A DNA stretch of 64,000 nucleotides, taken from positions 4,742,197 to 4,806,196 of the forward strand of contig JASKMD010000031.1 in the NCBI GenBank assembly GCA_030144725.1, given 5' to 3'. Position 1 is the first letter of the stretch, and every line of letters begins with the position of its first letter. The notes below the pieces were generated by a model. That model was given only the letters and a program-made list of their open reading frames with translations, searched no databases and was not told the origin of the DNA. Position numbers and translations under genes: made by a program. Of the stretch, positions 9,833 through 18,942 are shown piece by piece. The DNA comes from Haematococcus lacustris. Taxonomy: Eukaryota > Chlorophyta > Chlorophyceae > Chlamydomonadales > Haematococcaceae.

Positions 9833-11560
9833 GATGCGGTACTCGTTCGGCTCGTCTCGGCGTGCAACTTCACACGCCGTGCTCGAACGACCTCGTTGAT
9901 GCGTCTGCGGTCAGAGAAAACAAAGCAAAGTTTGTTGGTATAGGGGATGTTCCTTGCTGTGGCTGTCAAGCCACTGGGACTGTGCAGATGAGCAGCCCTT
10001 GGTGACTTTACAAGTGCTGCAAGATGAGCACGCTGCCACCCATGCCGACCCATGGGTTTGCGTCTTGCAATGACTTGCTAGGGCCAAGGGGGGTGGGGTG
10101 GGGGTGGCGGGGTTGAGAGGGGCTGGGAGGGGGTGGAAAGGGGTGGGAGGGGGTGGGAGGGGGTGGAGGGGGTGAGAGGGGCTGGGAGGAGGTGGGAGGG
10201 GGTGGGTGGGGGGTGGGGAGGCTGGGAGGAGGTGGGAGGGGGTGGGTGGGGGGTGGGAGGGGCTGGGAGGTGGTGGGGCTGCAAGGGGGTGCGAGGGGGC
10301 AGGGTCCAGGCGGTCGGAGTAGGCTAGTCAACTCTGCAAGGCAGAGTCGGGTCACGCCAAAGTCAATTACGGCGGGCCTGATTGATGAATTGCCGTGCTT
10401 TCTTTTCCAGCAGCTGTGTCGTCGAGTTACGAACAGTTTAATGACTCGAAATTTCAAAAGAAAGTCACAGTGGTCAGCTTACAATATGCCGATTTGTGCA
10501 AGGAGGTACTTTTCTTTGTGACTGGCGTGAGAGAGGAACGCACCTCCCACATAACCCTGCGCGTTTGATGCAATGTCCAGTCATCACTAGCCCCACGACG
10601 GTCTTCCGACACCGCCTGCAGCAATGAAAGGCTCGCGGAGCAAGCCTGGCGGGCTGAAATCAGATTGTACTTCTGGCTCGATAGCACTTCTGGCTCGATA
10701 GCAGGCGCAGCTCCATCACTGTTGCCCTTACATACCACTAGAACAATCGGTTGTGAGCAGCTGAGGTGTGTCCGCGCTCGCTTGCGCCGGCATGGCCTCT
10801 AATGCAAGGATTAACTCGCCGCTTGCCAGTAGATGCGGAGTAATTCGCAGGTGCCAATGCAACAAACGCTACCGAAATCGGTGCACTTTGTAGCGAGTAC
10901 TTGCATGAAGATTACCAACCCCATGTTGGGGACGCCTGACTGCAGCGGAGACCTGCAAGTTGCAGTGCAACCTACAATGCAGTGCAGCGGAGCGCGTCAG
11001 AACAAATGGCGTGCAACAGGGTGCCCTACCATTACCCTCACAACCTCTCAGGATGCATTGCCATTGGGAGCCACATGGTGCTACTCACCTCCCCTGGCTG
11101 CAGAGCTTGCTGGGTGGCCCTGCTGGCTGGCTGTCAACACAGAGGCTGGGGAGGAGGAGGTGGTGGTGGAGCTGCATGTTGCCCTGGCTCCACACCTGCC
11201 GGGCCTGCTGACACTGGTGTCCTACTAAGCCTCCCTTCCATGCTAGTGCCCTCTTGCAGCACCTACCCTATGACCAACCCTCTGCCTTCAACCCTCTCCC
11301 GCCTTGCTACAACACAGGAGCACTACATAAACCCAAATAATTGTTAGCGAGAGAAGACTACTCAACAACACTAAGCTGCACTACGCGCCGGGGGGGTGGA
11401 GGGTATTGTAGGGGGCAATGATGCTGATGGGCAGGATAGCTTCTGAATGTTGTATCATGTTGGACAATCTGGAGAGAAGTAAGGTGCTTGTGTGTCTAGC
11501 CACAGCTCCTCGGATGTGAGCCGTCCTGTACTGAGGCCCTGCCATACAACTACTTGTACG
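9833..11560. repeat. Upstream region of the His-rich gene, duplicated at 24136-25863
   Basis: Near-identical to 24136-25863. It holds a G-rich GGGAGGGGGTG tract (10088-10290) and a dispersed repeat (about 10310-10945) with partial copies at 55495-55700, 55880-55980 (inverted) and 63785-64000. The promoter of the minus-strand gene should lie at its left end, but no motif was recognised. 11229-11556 shows nothing identifiable. Confidence 0.75.
11104..11228 (+). other. Possible captured terminal exon (copy 1)
   Basis: A GGCTGCAG acceptor-like site is followed by an open frame reading ELAGWPCWLAVNTEAG, then EEEVVVELHVALAPHLPGLL and TLVSY, and a TAA stop. The hydrophobic, acidic composition resembles a real protein terminus, but no partner exon or family was recognised. 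An identical copy lies at 25407-25531. It could be a host gene fragment carried by the duplicated repeat. Confidence 0.25.
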
Positions 11561-13070
11561 GGTCACCCCCGCCATTGGCCCCGCAATTCACTTTTTGGCA
11601 CCGTCTTTGATCCGCTGCATGTAATTCTTCTACCATTGGGCTCTACATCTCACAACGGTGTCGCTAGCAGGTTAGGCCCTCTTTTGTCGATTGTACTGCA
11701 CTGTCTCAACGACATGATTAGCTTCGCAATGCCATTCTCTATCTGTTTATATGCGTGTCGCAACAGGAGAGATGAATTGGTGGCCGGAGGCATTTCCGCG
11801 CCGAGCAGCCTTTGTTGCCATCGGACTGGCAAGTCGCGATTACTTCCCAGGCAAGCACGGGGTGCTGTTTCTTAGTGCGTTTTGCATACAATGTCAACAC
11901 ATGCAACCAAATCTGCTGACCTCCACAGGTGCTTGGCTGTTTTGAGGATCAGCATCAAACCCACAGCAGCCCAAGGGTCTTCCAAGCAGGAGTGCAGCAA
12001 GGGGATCAGCTCTTGAAAACAGTGAGCAAGAGGTGAGTAAGGTTGTAATTTACCTCACCTTGTCTAGGTCAGTTTGATGTTCACGCGCACACTTGCGCAA
12101 CGCATGACAGGCATGAACAGCTGAGGGAAGCACACAGCAGTCCCCAACCTGATTTTCATGCATTGTTTTTGATAGGTAATGTCTCTTATGTGGGCCTGAC
12201 ATGGTTATGGGTATTTTGCTGCAGGATGCCATCCAAAAGATACCAGTGCCCAGCCCAGCCCAGCCCAGCCTGATTTGGTGCCATGGGGCATAGGCAGCAA
12301 GGCAAGGTGCTTAGCAGTCCCGTAGTGAGTGTTAGCTATAGCAAGGAGGTGCAGCCAGTCCTTGCTTGTTGTGCACATAGCATAGGTGGTGTGTGAGGCA
12401 TAAGTCATTGTGTTGTGGTGGTGGTGGTGTGTTGTTGAGGTGTTGTTGTGTTGTGTGGTGTTGCCACCTTCTTACATCAATGCATGTGCTTGGCATCAGC
12501 GATACATGTCTTCTGTAGTGGTGTTGCAAGGCGTTTGAGCATCGATACATGTATTTCTGTAATGATTTTGCGTGACATGTGCCTGCTGAAGTTGAGGAAG
12601 AGGGTTGAGGCACCACGGCACATGTAACACTGAAAGCCAGAGCCATCCCGAGCCATCCCGACAACATATCGCCAAGTGATGATGTGGCGCTGTCATAAGG
12701 CAGCTTACATTTGCATAGAGTCATGCCGCAACGTCAGTGAGGTAAGGGGTGCCAGCTGGCTGACTTGTGCGCATATTCACCAATTATATGCTCCATGCAC
12801 TGACATGCAAGCAGGCGTACTGCACTTGTGCCGTTGGCTTACGGCGTGCGTAGAAGGATTGGCAGCCTCGCCTTATGATGCGCGTGAGTCTTTTAGAGGC
12901 GGAAAGCACAGGTCAGGTTTGGGCGGGCGCCGATCTGAGCTAGTGTTTTGCGGACGGTGGGTGCCGCATACACCTGTTACACCCGTCTGCGTCAAAACTT
13001 TGTCGCGAGCATTACTGAGATTCGCGCCCCAGACCGTCTCACATTTGCGGGGCCAATGACGGGGGTGACC
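11561..13070. mobile_element. 1.5-kb DNA element with 26-bp terminal inverted repeats and TACG target duplication (copy 1)
   Basis: The left end begins GGTCACCCCCGCCATTGG and continues CCCCGCAA; the right end is its reverse complement with one mismatch. The element is bracketed by TACG at 11557-11560 and 13071-13074, a clean 4-bp target duplication. No transposase-like frame was recognised inside, so it is probably non-autonomous. It contains GT-rich stretches (about 12,410-12,465) and several short frames without motifs. A copy lies at 25864-27373, and an isolated end of the same type lies at 27543-27562. Confidence 0.8.
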
Positions 13071-13696
13071 TACGACAGTAGATGTATCTGAATGGACTTT
13101 TTTTTTTTTTTTTTTTGAGAGAGCGAGAATTACAGGCAAACTAGAAAAAGAACCAAAGAGGAGGAAAACGAGGATGAACAAAGCAAAGAAGGCAGCGCCG
13201 TCTGAAGAGAAAAAAGAGTGAAAGCCAAACAAGACTGAAGCAACCCAAACAAAGACCACGTCCAAAACGTTCAACAACACCTCTAGAAAAAGACGCCCTG
13301 CACTCGCCCTACACACCCCCACACCCCCTCCCAACACCACCCCCACTCCCAACACAGCTCCGCCCCCCCATGTCAAGAACCCTAACCTCAACCCTCCAGC
13401 GACTAGACCCTACAAACACCCTACGCCCCCTCCACAACCCCTCTGAACACTACCCCCCCGCCCGACCCAGCCCCAACCCCCAAGTAACTACCCCTAACCT
13501 CAACCTCCACACGAAGAGACCCAGAACGCTCACAAGGCCCTTGAAAACCCTGGTACCACCCCCAAACCCCCTACTCAACCCACCCCAACCGACCCTGCCG
13601 CTCCTCAGACCACAGACCCCGAACGGCAGAGCCCCGACCAACGGGCACACCCTCCTCCTAAAACCCCCCTGGAGGCAGGCCGGAGGCGAACCGCGT

Positions 13697-16273
13697 TCAC
13701 GGCGGGCTAGCGTCCAAAGGCGGGGGAAGGGGAGCGGGGATGGGCCACTCTAGGGAGAGGCGCACGAACAACTCCGGGGCGAGGGGCGGACGCCGCTGCT
13801 GGCGAGAGAACCACCCCCCTGAGGCGGCTGGCCACAGCTGGTCGAAAGACCCCTCTGCAAGCTGCGGGTCCCTCCCTTTGAACCAGGTGGAAGGGACCGT
13901 GCCCCCTAGGCCCACGCGAATGTCCCTCCCCACCCGGAACCAGTCTCTCTTGACGGCGGCGGACAGGGTGAGGATAACCTCTTGCGCCACTCTCCTAGCT
14001 ATCGCCTCCGGCTGCAGGGCTGAGGCGGGGCCGATCGTGCGAATGCGCCACACTGTCCCAAGGTAGGCCACACGAAGGCGTCGCCACAACAGAGGATCGG
14101 GGGGGGTGAAGGAAAGAGCCTCGCCGCGGGTAGGGCGCCCGGTAAGGAGCAGGAGGGCATCACCGGAGGGGGGACGAGTGCCTGTAAGGCTGCCATACAC
14201 GTCCAGCACCCATTCCCACGCGGGGGCCACGCAGGGGCAGGTGAGGAAGGCATGAGAGAGGGTCTCCAGCTGCCCTGCCTGACAGAGCCGGCAAGCAAAG
14301 GAGCTGGGCCCTGCAGCCTCGCCAAGGACGTGGCCCCACATGGCCCCCACCATGAGGCTGCCGTGGAGGATCCGCCAAGCGACAACGACGTGCTCCCGGC
14401 GGAGAGTAGGGTCCAACAGCTCCTGCCACACCTCCAGGCAAGGCTGGCCGGACTGGTCTTGCCGACCAGGCGTGAGCGGGTCTCCCTCAACGTCTCGGTT
14501 GCGGGTGCGCCTGCCAGCCTGCCTCGGCTGGCGCTGAGCCTCAAGCTGGCGCTGAGCCTGCACCGCTGCCCTGTCGACTGGGGTGGGACGTTGTCGAGGG
14601 CTAGCCCTCCAGGCCTGCCAGCGAGGGGGGGGGGAGCCAAGCCTCTCCTGGACGTGCCAACTACCCACATCCCTACCCTCTAGCTCCCTGTCCCTCTGAG
14701 CCTGCCTCTCAGCCGCGTGGGCAGCAGACTCCTGCCACCGCAGCTCTAGGACCCTAAGGCCATCCCCACCCACAGCTCTCTCTGACGCAGCCCCCGCTAC
14801 CTGTAAGGGCCGTGGGCCCCAAAGCAGCGGCCAGAGGCCTCCACGAGGGGGGTAGCGAGGGTCTGAGCTAGCCTGTTTGAGCTGGAGGAGGCGAGCTCGT
14901 GCGCGCTTGACGGAGAACTGCAGGATGGACGTGGTGCCCAAGCCCCAAACCTGAGGGTCTAGTTGCACTTGGTCCCAGGGCCCGAGCAACCACTCCTCCT
15001 TCGGCCACCTACTGTGAGGGGTCCCCTCCCCCTCCCTCCACCCCCCCTCCTCCCCCACCACGCCCCTCCCCCGCTCCTGTCCTCGCCCACTGCCCCACAC
15101 CCTACCACGACCCTGCTCTTGGCCCTGAGGAGCTAAAGGGTCAGCTCCCGCTTGCGCGAAAGGGAGAGGGCGCAGATGCCTGGCCCGCTCTGCCACGGTC
15201 AGCCGGTAGCTGGGCTTGTCGAGCAGAACCACTGCTGCAGGCACCCAGCAAGCCCCAGGCTCGGGCTGAACGGCACCCAGCGGGCCCTCACCCTCTACAA
15301 AGGGTTCGAGCCTGCCCGAGGGGGCCACCCAGTGGGTGGGCTGCTGGGAAGGGGAGCGCCTCACAAGGAAGCCTCTGCTCGCTCTCACGCATTCCCACTC
15401 CGATGGGGGAGGCTGATGGGTGTCCACCACCCGTTGCCAGGCCTCTGGTAGGGTGGCCCTCACATAGTCCGCCTCCCACCTCACGGCGGCTTGGTGGGCT
15501 GCCGAGCTGAACGCAGAGCTGTGCCGGTGGAGGGCTTCCCACACATGCCGAATGTGGGTCCACCGTTTGGCCTCCGCTGCCAGGGGGTCCCTACCCAGCA
15601 CCGCCCCTGGCTGAAGACGGACTTGCGCGTTAAACCACAAGGGCTCTGCCATCACCGAGTGAAACTGTTGCGCAGCTGGATCTACTATGCGGTGCGGGAA
15701 GAGCTCTGCCATGGCCGCAATGTGGGCCTGAAGACGAGGGCTGGTGGCGGTGGAGGGGCTGGGGCTGGTGGAGGGCTTGGTGATAACCCAGGTGCTGAGG
15801 CTGTGAAGCGGGTCGGCTAGCAGGCTGTGCACCAAGGGCTGCCAGGGCCGCACCCGGGGAGACCACAACTGGGCTAACATCTTGGCCAGCATGGCGGTGC
15901 TCGTGACTGCAAGGTCTGGGTAGCCTAGCCCTCCCTCCCTCCGGGGCATGGCGCAGATGTCCTCCCGCGGGTACAGGCGACTCATGTTGGGGCTGCGCTC
16001 TTGGGGAAGGTCAGACATAGCTACGAAGCGCTTGACAGCCTTGGCCATAGCCTTCCCATGAGCAGCTGAGGGCTTGATGAAGGCCATTTGGTAGATAGGC
16101 TTGGAGGCTAAGCACTGCTGGGCCACTTGTACCCGGCCCAACAGGTTGAGGCCTTGGGGAGTCCAAGAGAGGGACGCTGCCGTCATGGCTGCTGCAGAGC
16201 CCCCGAACGCTGCCTCACTGGAGACTCCGTCACAGACAGACCCAAGCGGCACGCCCAAATGCCGCACCGGCAC
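13697..16273 (-). CDS. LINE ORF2, C-terminal part (thumb, linker and zinc knuckle)
   Basis: This is an 858-residue frame. The start (VRHLGVPLG) matches the segment that follows the reverse transcriptase palm in LINE ORF2 proteins. The middle is Arg/Gln-rich and may bind nucleic acid. Near 14.25 kb lies the CCHC-type knuckle typical of these ORF2 tails, CRLCQAGQLETLSHAFLTC (C-x2-C-x8-H-x4-C). It is separated from the reverse transcriptase frame by a frame change around 16.27-16.45 kb. That region contains long C runs (for example 16457-16468), so either a real indel or a sequencing error in the homopolymer is plausible. In a working element it would be continuous with the upstream frame. Confidence 0.8.
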   Translation of the reverse strand: MPVRHLGVPLGSVCDGVSSEAAFGGSAAAMTAASLSWTPQGLNLLGRVQVAQQCLASKPIYQMAFIKPSAAHGKAMAKAVKRFVAMSDLPQERSPNMSRLYPREDICAMPRREGGLGYPDLAVTSTAMLAKMLAQLWSPRVRPWQPLVHSLLADPLHSLSTWVITKPSTSPSPSTATSPRLQAHIAAMAELFPHRIVDPAAQQFHSVMAEPLWFNAQVRLQPGAVLGRDPLAAEAKRWTHIRHVWEALHRHSSAFSSAAHQAAVRWEADYVRATLPEAWQRVVDTHQPPPSEWECVRASRGFLVRRSPSQQPTHWVAPSGRLEPFVEGEGPLGAVQPEPGACWVPAAVVLLDKPSYRLTVAERARHLRPLPFAQAGADPLAPQGQEQGRGRVWGSGRGQERGRGVVGEEGGWREGEGTPHSRWPKEEWLLGPWDQVQLDPQVWGLGTTSILQFSVKRARARLLQLKQASSDPRYPPRGGLWPLLWGPRPLQVAGAASERAVGGDGLRVLELRWQESAAHAAERQAQRDRELEGRDVGSWHVQERLGSPPPRWQAWRASPRQRPTPVDRAAVQAQRQLEAQRQPRQAGRRTRNRDVEGDPLTPGRQDQSGQPCLEVWQELLDPTLRREHVVVAWRILHGSLMVGAMWGHVLGEAAGPSSFACRLCQAGQLETLSHAFLTCPCVAPAWEWVLDVYGSLTGTRPPSGDALLLLTGRPTRGEALSFTPPDPLLWRRLRVAYLGTVWRIRTIGPASALQPEAIARRVAQEVILTLSAAVKRDWFRVGRDIRVGLGGTVPSTWFKGRDPQLAEGSFDQLWPAASGGWFSRQQRRPPLAPELFVRLSLEWPIPAPLPPPLDASPP

Positions 16274-16409
16274 CCCTTCCCGCGTGGCTGGGATGCCGGT
16301 GCTGGGCTCTCGGCTCTCACTCAGAGGCTTAGGCCCACGAGCCTGCTGCTGCCTCTCCCGCCTGCCATGCTCCTCCCCTCCTCGAGGCTCCCCCCCCCCT
16401 GCCCCCAGC

Positions 16410-18110
16410 TCAAGCCTCCCATCCGCCTCCCCGGGCCCCTGCTCGTGAGCTCCCGCCCCCCCCCCCCGCCCAACCCTGCTGTCCTTGCTGCACCTCCTGC
16501 TGGGCGCACGGTAGGGCTTGACTTTTGCCCATGCTCAGGGCAGGGCCCCCAGCGGCGCGAAACACCTCCAGAGCCTCCACCACCACCGCCCCGTCCTTGA
16601 CCCTGTCTAGCACTGTAATGGTGATGTCGTCGGCGTACTCCTTAGAGGGCAGGGTGGGTTGTAGGGTGGCCATGTGCGAGGCCAGGGGGCTGAAAGGGAT
16701 GGAGGGAGTGTTGAGCCGGCCTGCCAGCTGCAGCGAGCTAAGGTAGCTGACGAGCGCTTGGAGCACGATGCACCAATACAAAGGCGAGGCCCCACTGCCT
16801 TGCAGAAGCCCTGACTCCAGGGGGAAGCTGTTAGTGAGGTGGCCGTTCACCAAAATTTGGCTGGTAGCCCCCCGGTGCAGGATCTGCGCCCACCGCACGT
16901 GGCCATCCTGACGGAAACCCATGGCCTCCATCGTAGCTTGTAGCAGGTCCCAGGAGACATTGTCATAGGCCCCCGCTAGGTCCAAAAGGAGAAGCCAGGC
17001 TGGGCTGCCCCGCTGTCTGAGGTACTCCAGCAGGCTGAGGTGAAACTGCACATTGTCGCCGATGTCCCGCCCTAGGATGAAGGCTGATTGGGAAGGGGAC
17101 ACTAGGAGGTCAAGAGGCCGCTGCAACCGGTCCTCCAGCGCCCGGGCCACCAACCGCACATCGCAGTTGAGCAAGGTAATGGGCCGATAGCCAGTCACTT
17201 GGTCCCTTGGCTTGCCGGCTTTGGGAACTAGGGTGACCAGGCCAGTGAGGAACTCTGCTAGGGGGGCTGGGCTGGACGTGTCCGCCAAGGCCTCACGGAG
17301 CATGGCCATAAGCGGGGGGCGGAGCAGGGGCCACAGCCGGTCGTACACCTCCATAGGCAAACCATCCTTCCCTGGGGCTTTGCTGTGGGCGCAGCCCTGG
17401 AGGGCGCGGCCTAGCTCCTCTTCTGACAGCATGGGGTCCCCCCCTGGCCCCTCGCTGCTGTCGGCTTGGGTGGGAGTGAGGCGGGAGGTGAGGCTGGCTA
17501 GGAGGGTGGCTCGAGCGGCAGGGACAACTGGTTTGGCCGCATAGACCCCGAGAGGAGAGGCAGCGGAGAAGTGCGATTGGAAGGCATGACAGGCAGCTTG
17601 GACGCCGTGGGTGGTGGTAAGGTCAGCCACTTGGTCCGGCAGGTCAGGGAGGTGAAGGGAAGTGATCAGAGTTGGGGTGTGTGCTGACTGGTGGCGGTGG
17701 TAAAAATAAAAGGAAGAGGAGTCACCGTAGACCTGGTCCAAGACAGCGCTGGCTTGCATGGAACGTTGCGCTGCCTCAGCCCGGTCTGTGACCCCCACGA
17801 GCGCCGTGGCCTCGCCCACCACAACGGCTGCCTGAAGCGCTGCCTCCCTGAGCTGCTCTACCTCCAACAACTGTTGCACCAAGTGGGTCCGGGCTGCATG
17901 GGCTGCTCTCTCCCTGGCTTGCTGGAGGGCTCGCTGGGCACGGCGACGGTCTCGGATGCACCGCTGGGCGTGAAGAGCTAGCCCCTGCTTGATATGTGCC
18001 CACCGTGCTCTGTGCAAGTCTCTCGGCAGGGGGCTTGGGAGGCTGGACATCTGGGCTGCATGGCTAGCTGCCTCTCTTAGCAGAAAGGGTGCAGCTGCCA
18101 GGGGGCTGGG
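16410..18110 (-). CDS. LINE ORF2, reverse transcriptase
   Basis: The frame shows the ordered motifs of non-LTR reverse transcriptases: KAPGKDGLPMEVY, then LVPKAGKPRDQVTGYRPITL, SQSAFILGRDIGDN, LLLDLAGAYDNVSW (first catalytic Asp) and EYADDITI (the catalytic Asp pair), and LLQGSGASPLYW before the last. All catalytic residues are present. The frame is open upstream of the first Met (18050) to about 18110, where it overlaps the end of the endonuclease frame in a different phase. The natural reading is one ORF2 protein interrupted by a single-base indel in a G/C-rich run. The enzyme copies the element RNA at the nicked target. Confidence 0.9.
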   Translation of the reverse strand, partial: PSPLAAAPFLLREAASHAAQMSSLPSPLPRDLHRARWAHIKQGLALHAQRCIRDRRRAQRALQQARERAAHAARTHLVQQLLEVEQLREAALQAAVVVGEATALVGVTDRAEAAQRSMQASAVLDQVYGDSSSFYFYHRHQSAHTPTLITSLHLPDLPDQVADLTTTHGVQAACHAFQSHFSAASPLGVYAAKPVVPAARATLLASLTSRLTPTQADSSEGPGGDPMLSEEELGRALQGCAHSKAPGKDGLPMEVYDRLWPLLRPPLMAMLREALADTSSPAPLAEFLTGLVTLVPKAGKPRDQVTGYRPITLLNCDVRLVARALEDRLQRPLDLLVSPSQSAFILGRDIGDNVQFHLSLLEYLRQRGSPAWLLLLDLAGAYDNVSWDLLQATMEAMGFRQDGHVRWAQILHRGATSQILVNGHLTNSFPLESGLLQGSGASPLYWCIVLQALVSYLSSLQLAGRLNTPSIPFSPLASHMATLQPTLPSKEYADDITITVLDRVKDGAVVVEALEVFRAAGGPALSMGKSQALPCAQQEVQQGQQGWAGGGGGSSRAGARGGGWEA

Positions 18111-18940
18111 GCGGTGAGGGGGAGGTTAGGGGGGCACACAGCCAGGGAGACGGCAGCGTGATCTGTGTGCACTGGCTTAAGGCCCAGGATGGAGCTGTCC
18201 AGCTGCCACTCCACTAGCTCGGCCGGAATGTACCAACGGTCAAGCCGTCCCCCCGTTTGCCAAGGGGTGCTGAAGTGGGTGAAGTCGCGGGTACCAGGAC
18301 GTAGGTGGCGCCAGGCATCGACTAGGCCCCGCTCTGTAACCAGCTCCTGCAGCTGCTGGGCCCCTTGGCCCCTGCTGCCCAACCAACCCACAGGGTGAGC
18401 GGTGTTCCCCCCCCGGGGTGTGCCCACCTTGTCCTCAGGGGAAAGAATACAGTTGAAATCACCGCCCATGATGACAAGCCTCCGTTCAGAAGCAAGGGGA
18501 AGGCAAGCCGGGAGGCAGGAGCTGAAGAAAGTGGCGCGTTGTGACGCTTGGGCTGGGGCATAAACGCACACGAGCGAGGCTGGCCTGCCTGCCAACTCCG
18601 CGTCCACCCTCAGAACCCGCCCCTGGGCCCCGGCCACTTGGAGATGCACCTGGCTGCAACCAACCAGGATGGTAGAGGGCTTAAAGAGGGCTAGGCAACC
18701 CTGGGAGTGGCCGGTACCTGGGGTGTAGAACCAAAGCCCCCTCCAGCAAGGCTTGGCCCCCGTGGCCGACTCTGCCCACTGCCACACACACTCTGCCCGG
18801 TGGCACTCTTGCAGGAAAAACACCTGGGCGGGGCTGTCCGCTGCCCAGTCCAGGATGGCTTGAAACTTGTGGGGGTGAGTCAGGCCTTGGACGTTCAGAG
18901 TGACTGCCTCAAAGAAGGCGGCCACCCCTGGGCGCTGCAT
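18077..18940 (-). CDS. LINE ORF2, apurinic-like (APE) endonuclease
   Basis: The 287-residue frame carries the APE-type endonuclease signature in order: TLNVQGL, FLQECH (metal-binding Glu), VCVYAPAQ, GGDFNCIL (Asp and Asn), RLDRWYIP, and TDHAAVSL with the terminal catalytic Asp-His. The domain nicks target DNA to prime reverse transcription. Its ATG lies two bases beyond the ORF1 stop codon, suggesting coupled translation. The frame ends in a run-rich stretch where reading shifts into the reverse transcriptase frame. Confidence 0.92.
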   Translation of the reverse strand: MQRPGVAAFFEAVTLNVQGLTHPHKFQAILDWAADSPAQVFFLQECHRAECVWQWAESATGAKPCWRGLWFYTPGTGHSQGCLALFKPSTILVGCSQVHLQVAGAQGRVLRVDAELAGRPASLVCVYAPAQASQRATFFSSCLPACLPLASERRLVIMGGDFNCILSPEDKVGTPRGGNTAHPVGWLGSRGQGAQQLQELVTERGLVDAWRHLRPGTRDFTHFSTPWQTGGRLDRWYIPAELVEWQLDSSILGLKPVHTDHAAVSLAVCPPNLPLTAPAPWQLHPFC

Positions 18941-18942
18941 GG

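Noticed and set aside
10078..10327. Proline- or glycine-rich proteins over the G-rich tracts at 10.1, 24.4 and 55.2 kb
   Set aside because: Low-complexity GGGAGGGGGTG sequence without splice sites or domains.
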